Source of the DNA: a virus
Strand: one strand, 5' to 3'
IMG/VR virus record: IMGVR_UViG_3300045925_000050
Span: 1-47,904 of that record
Length of the DNA: 47,904 bases
Below the pieces are notes generated by a model. That model ran no database searches, was not told where the DNA came from, and saw only the letters and a program-made list of their open reading frames with translations. Numbering within the stretch: the first letter of the stretch is position 1; each line of letters begins with the position of its first letter. Positions 15,801 through 22,988 of this stretch are shown piece by piece. The position numbers were made by a program, and so were the translations under genes.

Positions 15801-16031
15801 GCCTACACGGTGCGCTACACGCTGACGCGCGGCGGCATGCAACTGCTCGGGAACCTCATCAAGCTGGCCGAAGGGGACGTGGCCGCCTGGGTTGACCGCT
15901 GGAAGCAGATGAAGGCTTGGAGCGAGGCACTGACCGGCGGCCAGAAGCTCGCCGAGCCCGCAGTAGTCCCGATGAACCAGGAAGGATGGGATCAACTTGG
16001 CAACGCTGACCGATCAGAAGTGCCGTTCTAA
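12897..16031 (+). CDS. Primase fused to MCM-like AAA+ replicative helicase
   Basis: This 1044-residue protein starts at GTG with a GGAGG ribosome site eight bases upstream. In order: a DnaG-type zinc ribbon with C45, C48, C65 and C68; a TOPRIM-like domain with LLEGESD at 224-230 and the acidic DND at 277-279; a middle region with a possible OB fold and Cys cluster (C414, C422, C425); then an AAA+ ATPase with Walker A GDTRTGKS at 623-630, Walker B LDEF at 682-685 and a sensor-1 Asn in TIANW at 729-733. The segment SARDDGVASGVKIYGNRDLP has the layout of the MCM insert region between Walker B and sensor 1. It would prime and unwind DNA at the phage fork, in place of the usual DnaB-type helicase. 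The ATPase could also be a related AAA+ clade. No polymerase gene accompanies it. Confidence 0.85.
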   Translation: MADNAFTLVKEAIPAQADAILAEFGVRHNREGTRLKGDWTTGFLCPLCGDKSGSASFTHQLYLKCHQCSTKADVFDWLSKHTGKKPWDLCKQLAERLKVTLPDAKRPPKTQRGMPPRMTESILQAAIRDLWDHKDAEPSRALLAERKLDDPVLLAQLEIGWIRGWIVFASRDEKGNLLDRYRGWNPGNPKLKWMWHGTPGGSGGPGIWPSPTRNPGASSDKVMLLEGESDVLTALVRLKLHEQGWHVCTWTAGATSCPQPKDIPRVIHGKPVYIGYDNDVFQGPDYAGYYVETKPGKNPDHARQSLEQRLRNLLQKVSPLFASLGCRVTVMKCPVDPREKFGGDFRDWVDAGGRNLSDWETFPFDDLPDYGKLIIDLPFGEVFGVVHKPVRTRVQVEAIARDDVTLSSVFEMKCEMGQHPACSLCPGARQFPDRLIDVQSFQRELAVGLEQQNVSEKIIRDVIQRPKGCPRIEVVPVDVNNGSEWRGMLPGKVEDSTQRSLHIFSPDPPSLSGEMEIEGVAYPNARGNGVVFLADRVRQLDKAEVDLAPVMQELLQTCPAFTDDVSAIDEFFALRARDLSYHVTKIYGRQDIHIAHDLLMHSVLRAKLFGAVQRAWLDICVFGDTRTGKSLTFRRLLEFHALGIHHTAVSNMSRAGLLMGAGKDGLLKPGVLPRCNGKMVMLDEFHFLVQNSPHEHPMSWMQSARDDGVASGVKIYGNRDLPAAVRLVTIANWMRNKRRNFQFDCEHLGALYGAPETLARLDFGLAINCQPSQFTLDSCEQFWTKERTRALILRAWSQDATQVFIDPDAEDYSKQCCIDWKDRFDAEQLPLFTPEEKSYSLLRIAVAVANCVFSHPKHDPYSVHVRKVHVEWAANWLLHTWNVSGYDIYSYKRRESQEVVKIFEAERMITVELGLEDPAIAISRLQSLLTPFGQSEVVSLTGREINHAHNWLSRMLALHVFERVKEANAYTVRYTLTRGGMQLLGNLIKLAEGDVAAWVDRWKQMKAWSEALTGGQKLAEPAVVPMNQEGWDQLGNADRSEVPF

Positions 16032-16275
16032 GGTCAAGGCTCTCTCGGCCAAGATGGAAGAGCTCTACGAGCGAGAGTTCCTTGAACACTCGCCGAGCGA
16101 TGCGTTCTGGCAACGCTACCTCGAAATCGACAAGGAGCTCGGGAAGAAGCTGGCCGTGCGACCGATCGGCAACCTGGAGATCGATGCTGCTTGCAACGCT
16201 GCCCTGAAAGCGTTCAGCTCTGCGATCAACGATGACCAACGCGCTAGAGCTGCTGCTGCGAAAGGCCGGACGTGA
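15997..16275 (+). CDS. Hypothetical helical protein, 92 aa
   Basis: Starts at TTG inside the 3' end of the primase-helicase gene (35-bp overlap), with a purine-rich stretch upstream. Helical, charged (KVKALSAKMEELYEREFLEH). An internal ATG is possible. Unknown function; expression is tied to the replication genes. Confidence 0.6.
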   Translation: MATLTDQKCRSKVKALSAKMEELYEREFLEHSPSDAFWQRYLEIDKELGKKLAVRPIGNLEIDAACNAALKAFSSAINDDQRARAAAAKGRT

Positions 16276-16672
16276 GCTCGCGGACCATCAGGTCTGCCGG
16301 TTCTTCAAGGTGCCAGAGGAGATGCAGCAGACGCCGTGCGACTTCTTCGGCTACACGAAGATCGGCCGCGCGATCCTGATCGAAGCGAAGTGGGTCCACC
16401 GGACCAACCTGCCGATCAACTGCTCGCCTGGACTCCTGCCGCACCAGTGGAACGAGCTCGAAGCAGCCAACAAGGCTGGAGCTCTGTCCCTCATCTGTTG
16501 GGCTCGGGACACCGAATGCGCGGCGTTGAGTTTCGACGTTGCTGCGAAACTCGCGCAAGGTCGTCGTTCAATCGCCTGGGATTCCATCGACAAAAAGTTT
16601 CTTCGCTCGCTGTTCGGCCCTTCAGCGCATTTGGAGCTGCTCGATCACTGGCTCCCGCTCAACGGGTCTTGA
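16232..16672 (+). CDS. RecU-like Holliday junction resolvase (PD-(D/E)xK nuclease)
   Basis: The 146-residue protein carries a PD-(D/E)xK core: PCDFFG with D37, ILIEAK with E51 and K53, and the RecU-like downstream LLPHQWNEL with H71 and Q72. RecU-type enzymes cut four-way junctions during recombination or before packaging. Length is short for bacterial RecU but usual for phage forms. It follows the primase gene by one small overlapping gene, which fits a role in replication-recombination. Confidence 0.8.
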   Translation: MTNALELLLRKAGRELADHQVCRFFKVPEEMQQTPCDFFGYTKIGRAILIEAKWVHRTNLPINCSPGLLPHQWNELEAANKAGALSLICWARDTECAALSFDVAAKLAQGRRSIAWDSIDKKFLRSLFGPSAHLELLDHWLPLNGS

Positions 16673-16697
16673 CAGGTCGGATAAAATAGGATGATCG

Positions 16698-16970
16698 ATG
16701 ATCGAGGATGTTCCTCGCATCGAACTACCTATGAAAGACTCACTACTCAGCAGCAGCGAGCTGGAGCTAGCTCGCCGCCTCCGTCGCATCTCGCGCCCTT
16801 CCAGCGGTCACATGTTCTATGCAGACCCAAGCTATCTCCTGACTGAGAAGCCCAAGACTTGGAGCATGACCGCAGAAGAGTGGAAGGAGCGTGTCCGCGT
16901 TCGCCACGAACATGCCGAGAAGCGCATCCTGCGCTACCTCAAGGCTGTGCAGAAGGCTCTCGACGGCTAG
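16698..16970 (+). CDS. Hypothetical protein, 90 aa (last plus-strand early gene)
   Basis: The ATG is preceded by AGGA at six bases. A helical, basic protein (LARRLRRISRPSSG, then WSMTAEEWKERVRVRHEHAE). Its TAG stop overlaps the stop of a convergent minus-strand gene in the shared CTAG. No family recognised. Confidence 0.68.
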   Translation: MIEDVPRIELPMKDSLLSSSELELARRLRRISRPSSGHMFYADPSYLLTEKPKTWSMTAEEWKERVRVRHEHAEKRILRYLKAVQKALDG

Positions 16971-17089
16971 TGCGTCAGCCACCACACGACCACGCCCACG
17001 GCTCCGCACCACATCAGCAGGGCGAAGAACAGGACTAGGTTGAGCCGCCAGTCTCGAACAGGAACGCCGCGATCACGATCTTCGATCAT
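16967..17089 (-). CDS. Small single-pass membrane protein, 40 aa (lysis candidate)
   Basis: A short frame, MIEDRDRGVPVRDWRLN, followed by a hydrophobic segment (LVLFFALLMWCGAVGVVVWW) and a two-residue-charged end. Its ATG overlaps the stop of the upstream membrane-protein gene as ATGA, the same coupling seen throughout this block, and its stop abuts the convergent gene. Single transmembrane segment, last gene of the late transcript: a holin or spanin-type role is plausible but unproven. Confidence 0.7.
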   Translation of the reverse strand: MIEDRDRGVPVRDWRLNLVLFFALLMWCGAVGVVVWWLTH

Positions 17090-17364
17090 CGCATCATCTT
17101 AGGCACGTTCAGGTCAGGATTGCCAGCCCTGAGCGACTCCACGAAGATCTCGAAGTCCTTCTTGGACATGAACTCGCTGCCTAGACCGTCCAGCTTGCGC
17201 TCCAGCCGGGTCAGCGTTTCGCCCTGAACGTCCTGGTTGCTCAGAATGCGCTGGTAGGCAAGACCGACCCAAAACGCGCCGACCACGAAGGAGCACAGGC
17301 CGGCAACGGCCACGCCAACGGGGATCCAGGTCTTGTCCGGGGTGAGTTTGGTCTCGGATCTCAT
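17086..17364 (-). CDS. Membrane protein with coiled coil (holin candidate), 92 aa
   Basis: A transmembrane segment near residues 14-37 (WIPVGVAVAGLCSFVVGAFW) precedes a charged coiled-coil-like region (ETLTRLERKLDGLGSEFM). The ATG overlaps the stop of the polyvalent-protein gene. A one-segment membrane protein with a cytoplasmic or periplasmic coiled coil, at the end of the late block and paired with a second tiny membrane protein, fits a holin-like pair. No endolysin is recognisable nearby, so this stays a candidate. Confidence 0.75.
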   Translation of the reverse strand: MRSETKLTPDKTWIPVGVAVAGLCSFVVGAFWVGLAYQRILSNQDVQGETLTRLERKLDGLGSEFMSKKDFEIFVESLRAGNPDLNVPKMMR

Positions 17365-20300
17365 CGCTGCTGCCTCGATTTCTCTACGAGTGGACGAGCC
17401 AGTTCGTAGCTTCTCTTTTCGGCTTCTTCACGGGAGATCTCGCCGGCTCTCTGTCGTTTGCGGAGATCCGAGATGTGCCGCTTGGCCGTGTCCACCTGGG
17501 CCTTGAGCCCCTTCTCCCAGCCGGCCAGGGTCTCCTCGTTCTGCTCCAGCCTGACGCTCAGGTCGTAGAGCTTGTCCACGAAGTCCGACTGGCCGTGCTC
17601 GGTCTGCTTGAAGAACCGCACGAACGGGTTGACTGCGATGCCGGGGTGATCCTTGAGACCAGCGAGCTCGTCGATCGCACGCATGCCGGCGATGCCGGCT
17701 CCAGCGGTGTAGCCGCCCGTGAGCTGCTCGATCTGGATCGGCGTGAGCAGGCCGCCGATCGCCTTGGACATGACCTTGGCAGTCTCGGTCGTGTAGAAGG
17801 TCGATTGCTCGCTGCGCGGCATTCCACGCTCGATCCACTCCGGCGTGAGCGGGCGGCCAGTGAAGAAGTTGTGCCCCGTTGCCACTTCGAGGATTGGCTT
17901 CAGGATCGTGGGGATCATGTTGCCGACTTCGAGGTAGGGACCGGCGAGGGAGGCCAAGGCCGACTTCATCTGCGCTGGGTTCTTGCCGAACATGCGGTCT
18001 GCCCAAAGCTGCGGGATGCCGCCGAACAGGACACCTGCCTCGAACGGCGTCGGGATCGAAACGATCTGATCGCCGACCTTGAAGTTCACGTAGCCGAGCT
18101 TCCTCCACTCGGGGAGATCCTGATACCAATCCTCGTCCTTGACCATGGCCCAAATGGCCAGTGTCGGAACCGTGATGTTCGCGATGCCGTTCAGCAAGAT
18201 GCCACGCTGGATGCGAGCCTTCGCTTCATCGCCCTTCGTGTCCACGCCGCCGGCCAGGAGTGCTCCCCACAGCTTCCGCTGACCCTGGAGGCCCGCGTTG
18301 AAGTAGGGGATGAACTGGTTGGCCACGCGCGCCAGGACGCCAGCTCGCGCGAAGTTCACGGTGATCTCGCGGCCAGCTTCGAGCGCACGCAAACGAGCCT
18401 CTTGTTCTGTCCGCCCCTCCGCGATGGCTTCCCGGTAGCCACGTCTGAAAGCATCCATGCGGATGTAGTTCTCCGGGTGCGCGAACCAGTTCTGCACGTT
18501 GTCCGCCCAGGACTTCGTTCGCTGCCACAGGGTCATCTGTTCGCCGATCAGGGACCGCTGACGACCCTCGGTCCAGAACGACGACGACTTGGCCCCGAGC
18601 TCCTCGTAGAGCTCGCGCATCGCTCCGTTGCGGTGATACTCGATCGCCCCCCGGAACAGGGACCACAGGCCGCCGAGCGGCCGGAAATCCCCGTTGCGGT
18701 CGAACAGCGGGGCCGAGAACGCATCGCGGATCATGTTCGCCGCGACGAATGCCGGCTGCACGCCGGTTGCGAAGAACCGGAACAGGTCCCTGGGAGCCTG
18801 AGCCCACTGCAACACGGTCTGCATCGAGCTCGGGAGCTGGGGGAGCTTGTCCACGCCCATCAGGGCTTCGTAGGCCCGTGCGTCCACCTCCATCCATTGC
18901 AGCTTGCCGTTCTGCTCGCGGAGAGCCCGCTGGTCGCCGCCAAGGGCTGTCAGGCGCATGATCTCTTCCTCCGACAGCCTCGGGGTCACGGCAATGATCG
19001 ATCGCTCCCCGGTCGGCACGATCTTCTGGCTGAACAGGGTGATCGTCTGCGGGTCGAGCGCATCGGCTTGCCGTAGGGCGTCGAAGGTCTGCGACAGCGT
19101 GTCCTGGAGCTGGGCCGGGACGTTGGCTCCCTGCTCGATCGCATCCAAGACCCGGTGGAGGGGATGTTCCTTCGGGACGTTCGTGCGGTTCACGACCGAG
19201 GCGAGGCCGCCGGCCTCGTAGCCCATCGCCATCTTGTAGAGCGACTCCATGACCTGATGCTGGTGCGCCTTCGCCACGAGACTGCGCGCCACCTGCTGGA
19301 GCTTCACGAACGGGTCCACCACCTCGGCCTCGATGCCTTCGATGCGCGCGAGTCCGGTGCCGCGCTCGGCGACGCCACGACCTTGGCCGTGCTGCGCTGG
19401 GCCTTCGAGGTGCCGGAAGAACGGGACGTAGATCACATACTTGTCCTTGATCTTCGCGGCATCCTCGTGACTGATGTTGCCGGCCATTGCAACCCAGTCG
19501 ATCAGTGCGTCGGTCCATCGCTTCAGGTTGTGACCGATCTCCACGAAGTCCGGGTGTTGCTCGGTGATCTGCCTGACGGAGTGCGTGAGATCTTCTGGCG
19601 TAAGGCTGATGCTCCGGCCGTGCCGGAAGAGATCCATGTTCCTGATCGCGACCACGTAGTCCTGGAAGTCCTGCTCGCGACCACGCACCGCATCCATGAC
19701 GCTCGCGAGTCCTGGCACGACATCACGCGAGCCTGGGAGCCGGATGCCGCGAAGAACGAAGTGCTCGACGACCTTGTTCACGGTCATACCCAGCGTGTCG
19801 ATCATCCTCGCTGGATCATCCATGATCGTCACGTCCTCGGGCCGGCGACCGATTGCGTTGAGCCAGCGGTCCTGGCTCTGCTTAAGCTGCGCCATGTCGT
19901 CGAGCATCGCCTTGTTCAGAGCGGTGACCGCTCGACGGAAGATGTTCGGTCGTTGCGCCCGCTGCTCTGGTCCGAGTGGCCGCGCTCCGCTGACCTGACT
20001 CTGCCGCAGTCGTCCACGAGCTCCCTGCTGGTTGTAGCGCGAGATGAGACCCTGGATCCGGTAATACTGTTCGCGGAGGTGCTCCTGTCGCGGCTCGGCC
20101 AACCACGACCGCATGAAGCGAGAGAGTGCGGGGACCTGTGCATCGAGTCCGACTTCGCCGAGCAGGTTCCTCGCGTGCCACTCGGCCCAGGTCTCTGCCC
20201 ATCGCAGCCAGCCGGGAAGGTTCTGCGAGTTCGGGTAGTTGGCCAACATCGTGTCCATGTCCCGCCGGATCGCTGCCCCTTCTGGAGAGCGCATCACAGC

Positions 20301-22988
20301 CGCCATCTGGCCGCGAGCTCCGCGACTGAACGCACGACCACCTCCACCGACGATGCGGCGGTGCATCGCGTGCGACCACTCGTGCGAGCCGACCACGATG
20401 TCTCGGCCGCCCTTCACGCGAGCGAGGTTGCCGAAGAGGTTGTAGAAGCCCTCCACGCCGCGCCCGAGCACCTTGCCGAACCGCATCGCCGTCTGAACGA
20501 AGTCGCCACGGTCGCCGCCAAGGCGCGTGGCTGTGCCTGGGATGCGCAATCCCCCGCGCCCCGGCCTGCCGCCCATCGCGGCGAAGATCTCGGCTTGGCT
20601 CGTCCCTTCGACTCCTGGAGTCGGCTCCATCTGCGTCGTCGGGGGCTGCTGGAACGACCCTGGCCCGCTGCGCACGCCGTGCGGTCCTGCTTCTCCAATC
20701 CTCATTTCCGCGCGTGATGGAGCTCCAGATGGCACGCCCGGCACAGCCACCTCACCTCCAGCGGCTTCGCGTAATCGTCGTGATGCATCTGGCTCTTCTT
20801 GTCCCCGCACTGCTCGCAGGGCTTCTTCACCAGCTTTCCGCGACTCAGGTAGACCTTCGCGTAGCTCCGCGCGTTCGCGCGCCGTCTCGCCTCGCCCTTC
20901 AGCGGGTGGTCTCTTCGCCACTTCCGCATCGCCTTCGCGTGGCACTTCAGGCAGTAGCTCTGGTTTCGCCTCGCGTGCAGGTCCCCGCACTTCCAGCATT
21001 TCCGAAGATGTTCCACGTTTGCCTTCCATGGTAACACCTTCCCTGATCTCTCGATACCGTTCCTCGCTGATCCGCCCAGGCTTGACTTCTGTCTCCTTGG
21101 CCTTCGCGAGCTCTTCTTCCACCTCTGCCTTGATGCGCTCACGCTTTGGCAGGAAGCCCTTGGCCACGTAGGGCTTCGCTTCCGGCTTCGCGACTGGAGT
21201 CGGCTCGCCTCGCTGCTCGGGCAGCTTCGCTTGCTCCAAGATCTTCTCCATGTCCGATTCCACGTTCTGCTGCACCTCGCGCCCGCCGAACTCCTCGCGA
21301 TCGAGCTCGCTTTCGAGCTCGCGTTGAGAGCGCAACGCTTCGGCTCGTTCCTCCGGAGGGAGGTTCGGGTCCTTGGCCGCGCGACTCAGTTTGCCGAGCC
21401 GTTCCAGCTTGCCCTTGTCCTTTATCGGCGCTGCGGCCACCTCTTCTTGAGTCGCTTTTCCTTCCGCCATCTTCTCGGCTAGCTGTGCCCTGGCAACCCC
21501 ACGATTGAATGCGGTCATCGCAGATCGATCAGCGTCGGTGAACGTGCGACCCGAGGCCGACTTCACCAGTGCGAACGTCAGCATGTTGCGCAAGAAGATC
21601 TCGGCCGTGCTCTCGTTCGGATTCCTGATGAAGCCCCAGCTCGCCGGCAGAACCTCCGGCATCGCAGTCTCGACGCCGCCGAACCCGAGTCCTTCGAGTG
21701 CTCCCGCGACTGCGCGAGCAGCGAAGCCCGGCATGTGGGCACGGTTCGCAGCGAACCATTCGGTCTTCTTGCCAAGAGCTCCGAGCGTCATCAGCACTGG
21801 CGACATCGCGAGCCCGTGGAGGTAGGCCGCGCCGTAGCCATCGATGCGACCCTGGTTGACGGATTCCAGGGCAGCCCACCCGGCCGCAGTGCCACTCACC
21901 TTGCCCAATGACTCGATGATCTTCAGCGCACGCTTGCTGCTCTCGATGCCCTTCGCTAATCGAAGACCACCGAGTGCCTTCAGCCCCGCCATGGTGAGAG
22001 TGCCGCCACCCTTCACGACCGCTTGCCCGACTGCGCCGAACGCGCCGAACAGCGGTCCCATTCCGAGAAGTTCGCCGCCGCCACGACTCACCGTGTTGAC
22101 GAGTCCACGGAAGCCGGCTCGCGTCGCTTCCTCCCACTGCTGCACGCGCCCGGACTCGGCCACGTCCTTCTCGATGTTCGAGTTCGTCGCGTAGCTCCAC
22201 GCCATCACGAGCCCGTCCATGACCGAGGGGACCTTGCCGGCGTTGAACACACGCTCGCCGCTGTCGTTGTCGATCCAGTTCGTCGGGTAGCTCGGGCCAA
22301 CGTCTGGTCCACCGAGAGCCATGATGCCTCGCCGCCCCAGGTCGTAGATGCCGTGGCTGGCCCAGTTGGCGACGTGCCCGACACCTTCGATTCCCTGCCA
22401 CGCTGCAATCGCCGTCTCCGCGACCGGCCCCATGGAGGGACGCTGTTGCTCGCCGCTCGACATGAACCCGACTTCACCGGGTCCCGACTCACGGTTGAGC
22501 CACTGCGCGTAGTTCGACGTGCGAGGATCACTCCAGAAGTCGAAGCGAGGATCGGCGAGCTTGAGCGCAGGGATCAGCTTGTTCACGACGAGCTGGCGGA
22601 TGTTGGCCACCTCGTTCGGATCCACCATGACAGGCTTCATCTGCTGCATCTGCGCCAAGGCTTCGTTCTCGTCCTTCGGCACCTTGATGACTTGCGACTC
22701 GTTCTGCGTCTTGTAACGCTCGAACACGCCGTCCATGAACGTCCGGACTTCTCCCCAGCCGCTCTGTGGATCAGCGAAGACCGAATTGATCTTCTTGCTG
22801 CGCTCGCGCTCCAGATAGAGCCTGCGCTGGGCTTCCACCTGCCAATACTTCGGCTGACCGAAGGCTGGCGGATCGACCAGCGGATCTCCTCCGTTGAGCT
22901 CGGTGAGTGCCGACCCGTAGGCCGCACGCTTCTGATCGAGCAGGAAATCGGTCTCGGGAAGAAGGCGGCCTGGGTCGGTGCTGCTCAC
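17361..22988 (-). CDS. Large polyvalent (internal virion) protein, 1875 aa
   Basis: The GTG start overlaps the upstream stop (GTGA). Gly/Ala-rich hydrophobic segments occupy about residues 290-440, followed by a long Glu/Arg/Pro-rich, disorder-like linker at about 490-780. A zincin-like HEWSHAMH with H869, E870 and H873 follows. A C-terminal region around residue 1545 (NFARAGVLARVANQFIPYF then NAGLQGQRKLW) matches the LPD38-type domain of phage polyvalent proteins. Such giant proteins are carried in podovirus heads and ejected with the DNA, where they may help the genome across the envelope or act on the host. Residues about 651-763 are read from the same bases as a nested HNH gene. It may also hold a peptidoglycan-degrading part not recognised here. 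Confidence 0.85.
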   Translation of the reverse strand: MSSTDPGRLLPETDFLLDQKRAAYGSALTELNGGDPLVDPPAFGQPKYWQVEAQRRLYLERERSKKINSVFADPQSGWGEVRTFMDGVFERYKTQNESQVIKVPKDENEALAQMQQMKPVMVDPNEVANIRQLVVNKLIPALKLADPRFDFWSDPRTSNYAQWLNRESGPGEVGFMSSGEQQRPSMGPVAETAIAAWQGIEGVGHVANWASHGIYDLGRRGIMALGGPDVGPSYPTNWIDNDSGERVFNAGKVPSVMDGLVMAWSYATNSNIEKDVAESGRVQQWEEATRAGFRGLVNTVSRGGGELLGMGPLFGAFGAVGQAVVKGGGTLTMAGLKALGGLRLAKGIESSKRALKIIESLGKVSGTAAGWAALESVNQGRIDGYGAAYLHGLAMSPVLMTLGALGKKTEWFAANRAHMPGFAARAVAGALEGLGFGGVETAMPEVLPASWGFIRNPNESTAEIFLRNMLTFALVKSASGRTFTDADRSAMTAFNRGVARAQLAEKMAEGKATQEEVAAAPIKDKGKLERLGKLSRAAKDPNLPPEERAEALRSQRELESELDREEFGGREVQQNVESDMEKILEQAKLPEQRGEPTPVAKPEAKPYVAKGFLPKRERIKAEVEEELAKAKETEVKPGRISEERYREIREGVTMEGKRGTSSEMLEVRGPAREAKPELLPEVPREGDAEVAKRPPAEGRGETARERAELREGLPESRKAGEEALRAVRGQEEPDASRRLREAAGGEVAVPGVPSGAPSRAEMRIGEAGPHGVRSGPGSFQQPPTTQMEPTPGVEGTSQAEIFAAMGGRPGRGGLRIPGTATRLGGDRGDFVQTAMRFGKVLGRGVEGFYNLFGNLARVKGGRDIVVGSHEWSHAMHRRIVGGGGRAFSRGARGQMAAVMRSPEGAAIRRDMDTMLANYPNSQNLPGWLRWAETWAEWHARNLLGEVGLDAQVPALSRFMRSWLAEPRQEHLREQYYRIQGLISRYNQQGARGRLRQSQVSGARPLGPEQRAQRPNIFRRAVTALNKAMLDDMAQLKQSQDRWLNAIGRRPEDVTIMDDPARMIDTLGMTVNKVVEHFVLRGIRLPGSRDVVPGLASVMDAVRGREQDFQDYVVAIRNMDLFRHGRSISLTPEDLTHSVRQITEQHPDFVEIGHNLKRWTDALIDWVAMAGNISHEDAAKIKDKYVIYVPFFRHLEGPAQHGQGRGVAERGTGLARIEGIEAEVVDPFVKLQQVARSLVAKAHQHQVMESLYKMAMGYEAGGLASVVNRTNVPKEHPLHRVLDAIEQGANVPAQLQDTLSQTFDALRQADALDPQTITLFSQKIVPTGERSIIAVTPRLSEEEIMRLTALGGDQRALREQNGKLQWMEVDARAYEALMGVDKLPQLPSSMQTVLQWAQAPRDLFRFFATGVQPAFVAANMIRDAFSAPLFDRNGDFRPLGGLWSLFRGAIEYHRNGAMRELYEELGAKSSSFWTEGRQRSLIGEQMTLWQRTKSWADNVQNWFAHPENYIRMDAFRRGYREAIAEGRTEQEARLRALEAGREITVNFARAGVLARVANQFIPYFNAGLQGQRKLWGALLAGGVDTKGDEAKARIQRGILLNGIANITVPTLAIWAMVKDEDWYQDLPEWRKLGYVNFKVGDQIVSIPTPFEAGVLFGGIPQLWADRMFGKNPAQMKSALASLAGPYLEVGNMIPTILKPILEVATGHNFFTGRPLTPEWIERGMPRSEQSTFYTTETAKVMSKAIGGLLTPIQIEQLTGGYTAGAGIAGMRAIDELAGLKDHPGIAVNPFVRFFKQTEHGQSDFVDKLYDLSVRLEQNEETLAGWEKGLKAQVDTAKRHISDLRKRQRAGEISREEAEKRSYELARPLVEKSRQQR
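20702..21037 (-). CDS. HNH endonuclease nested out of frame in the polyvalent-protein gene
   Basis: In another frame of the same strand, inside the 1875-residue ORF, lies a 111-residue HNH protein. From the GTG at 21037: Cys pairs CWKCGD and CLKCH, then C74-x2-C77-G, HHDDYAKPL (H85, H86, D87), VRWLCRACH (C99, C102, H103) and H107. This is the standard phage HNH signature with zinc-binding cysteines. Upstream of the GTG is AGGGAA. The other frame stays open through all 336 bp and becomes the Arg/Glu/Pro-rich linker of the large protein. Either the insertion happened to keep the host frame open, or the two products are made from one mRNA. Confidence 0.85.
   Translation of the reverse strand: MLPWKANVEHLRKCWKCGDLHARRNQSYCLKCHAKAMRKWRRDHPLKGEARRRANARSYAKVYLSRGKLVKKPCEQCGDKKSQMHHDDYAKPLEVRWLCRACHLELHHARK

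Noticed and set aside
16669-16700. TTGACA followed by TAAAAT as a promoter before the last early gene
   Set aside because: The spacing between the two elements is far too short for a sigma70 promoter.
17475-20717. Long plus-strand frames antisense to the polyvalent-protein gene (about 530 and 520 codons)
   Set aside because: Their Arg/Leu/His-rich sequences are typical mirror frames of a GC-rich coding strand; the minus frame has recognised domains.
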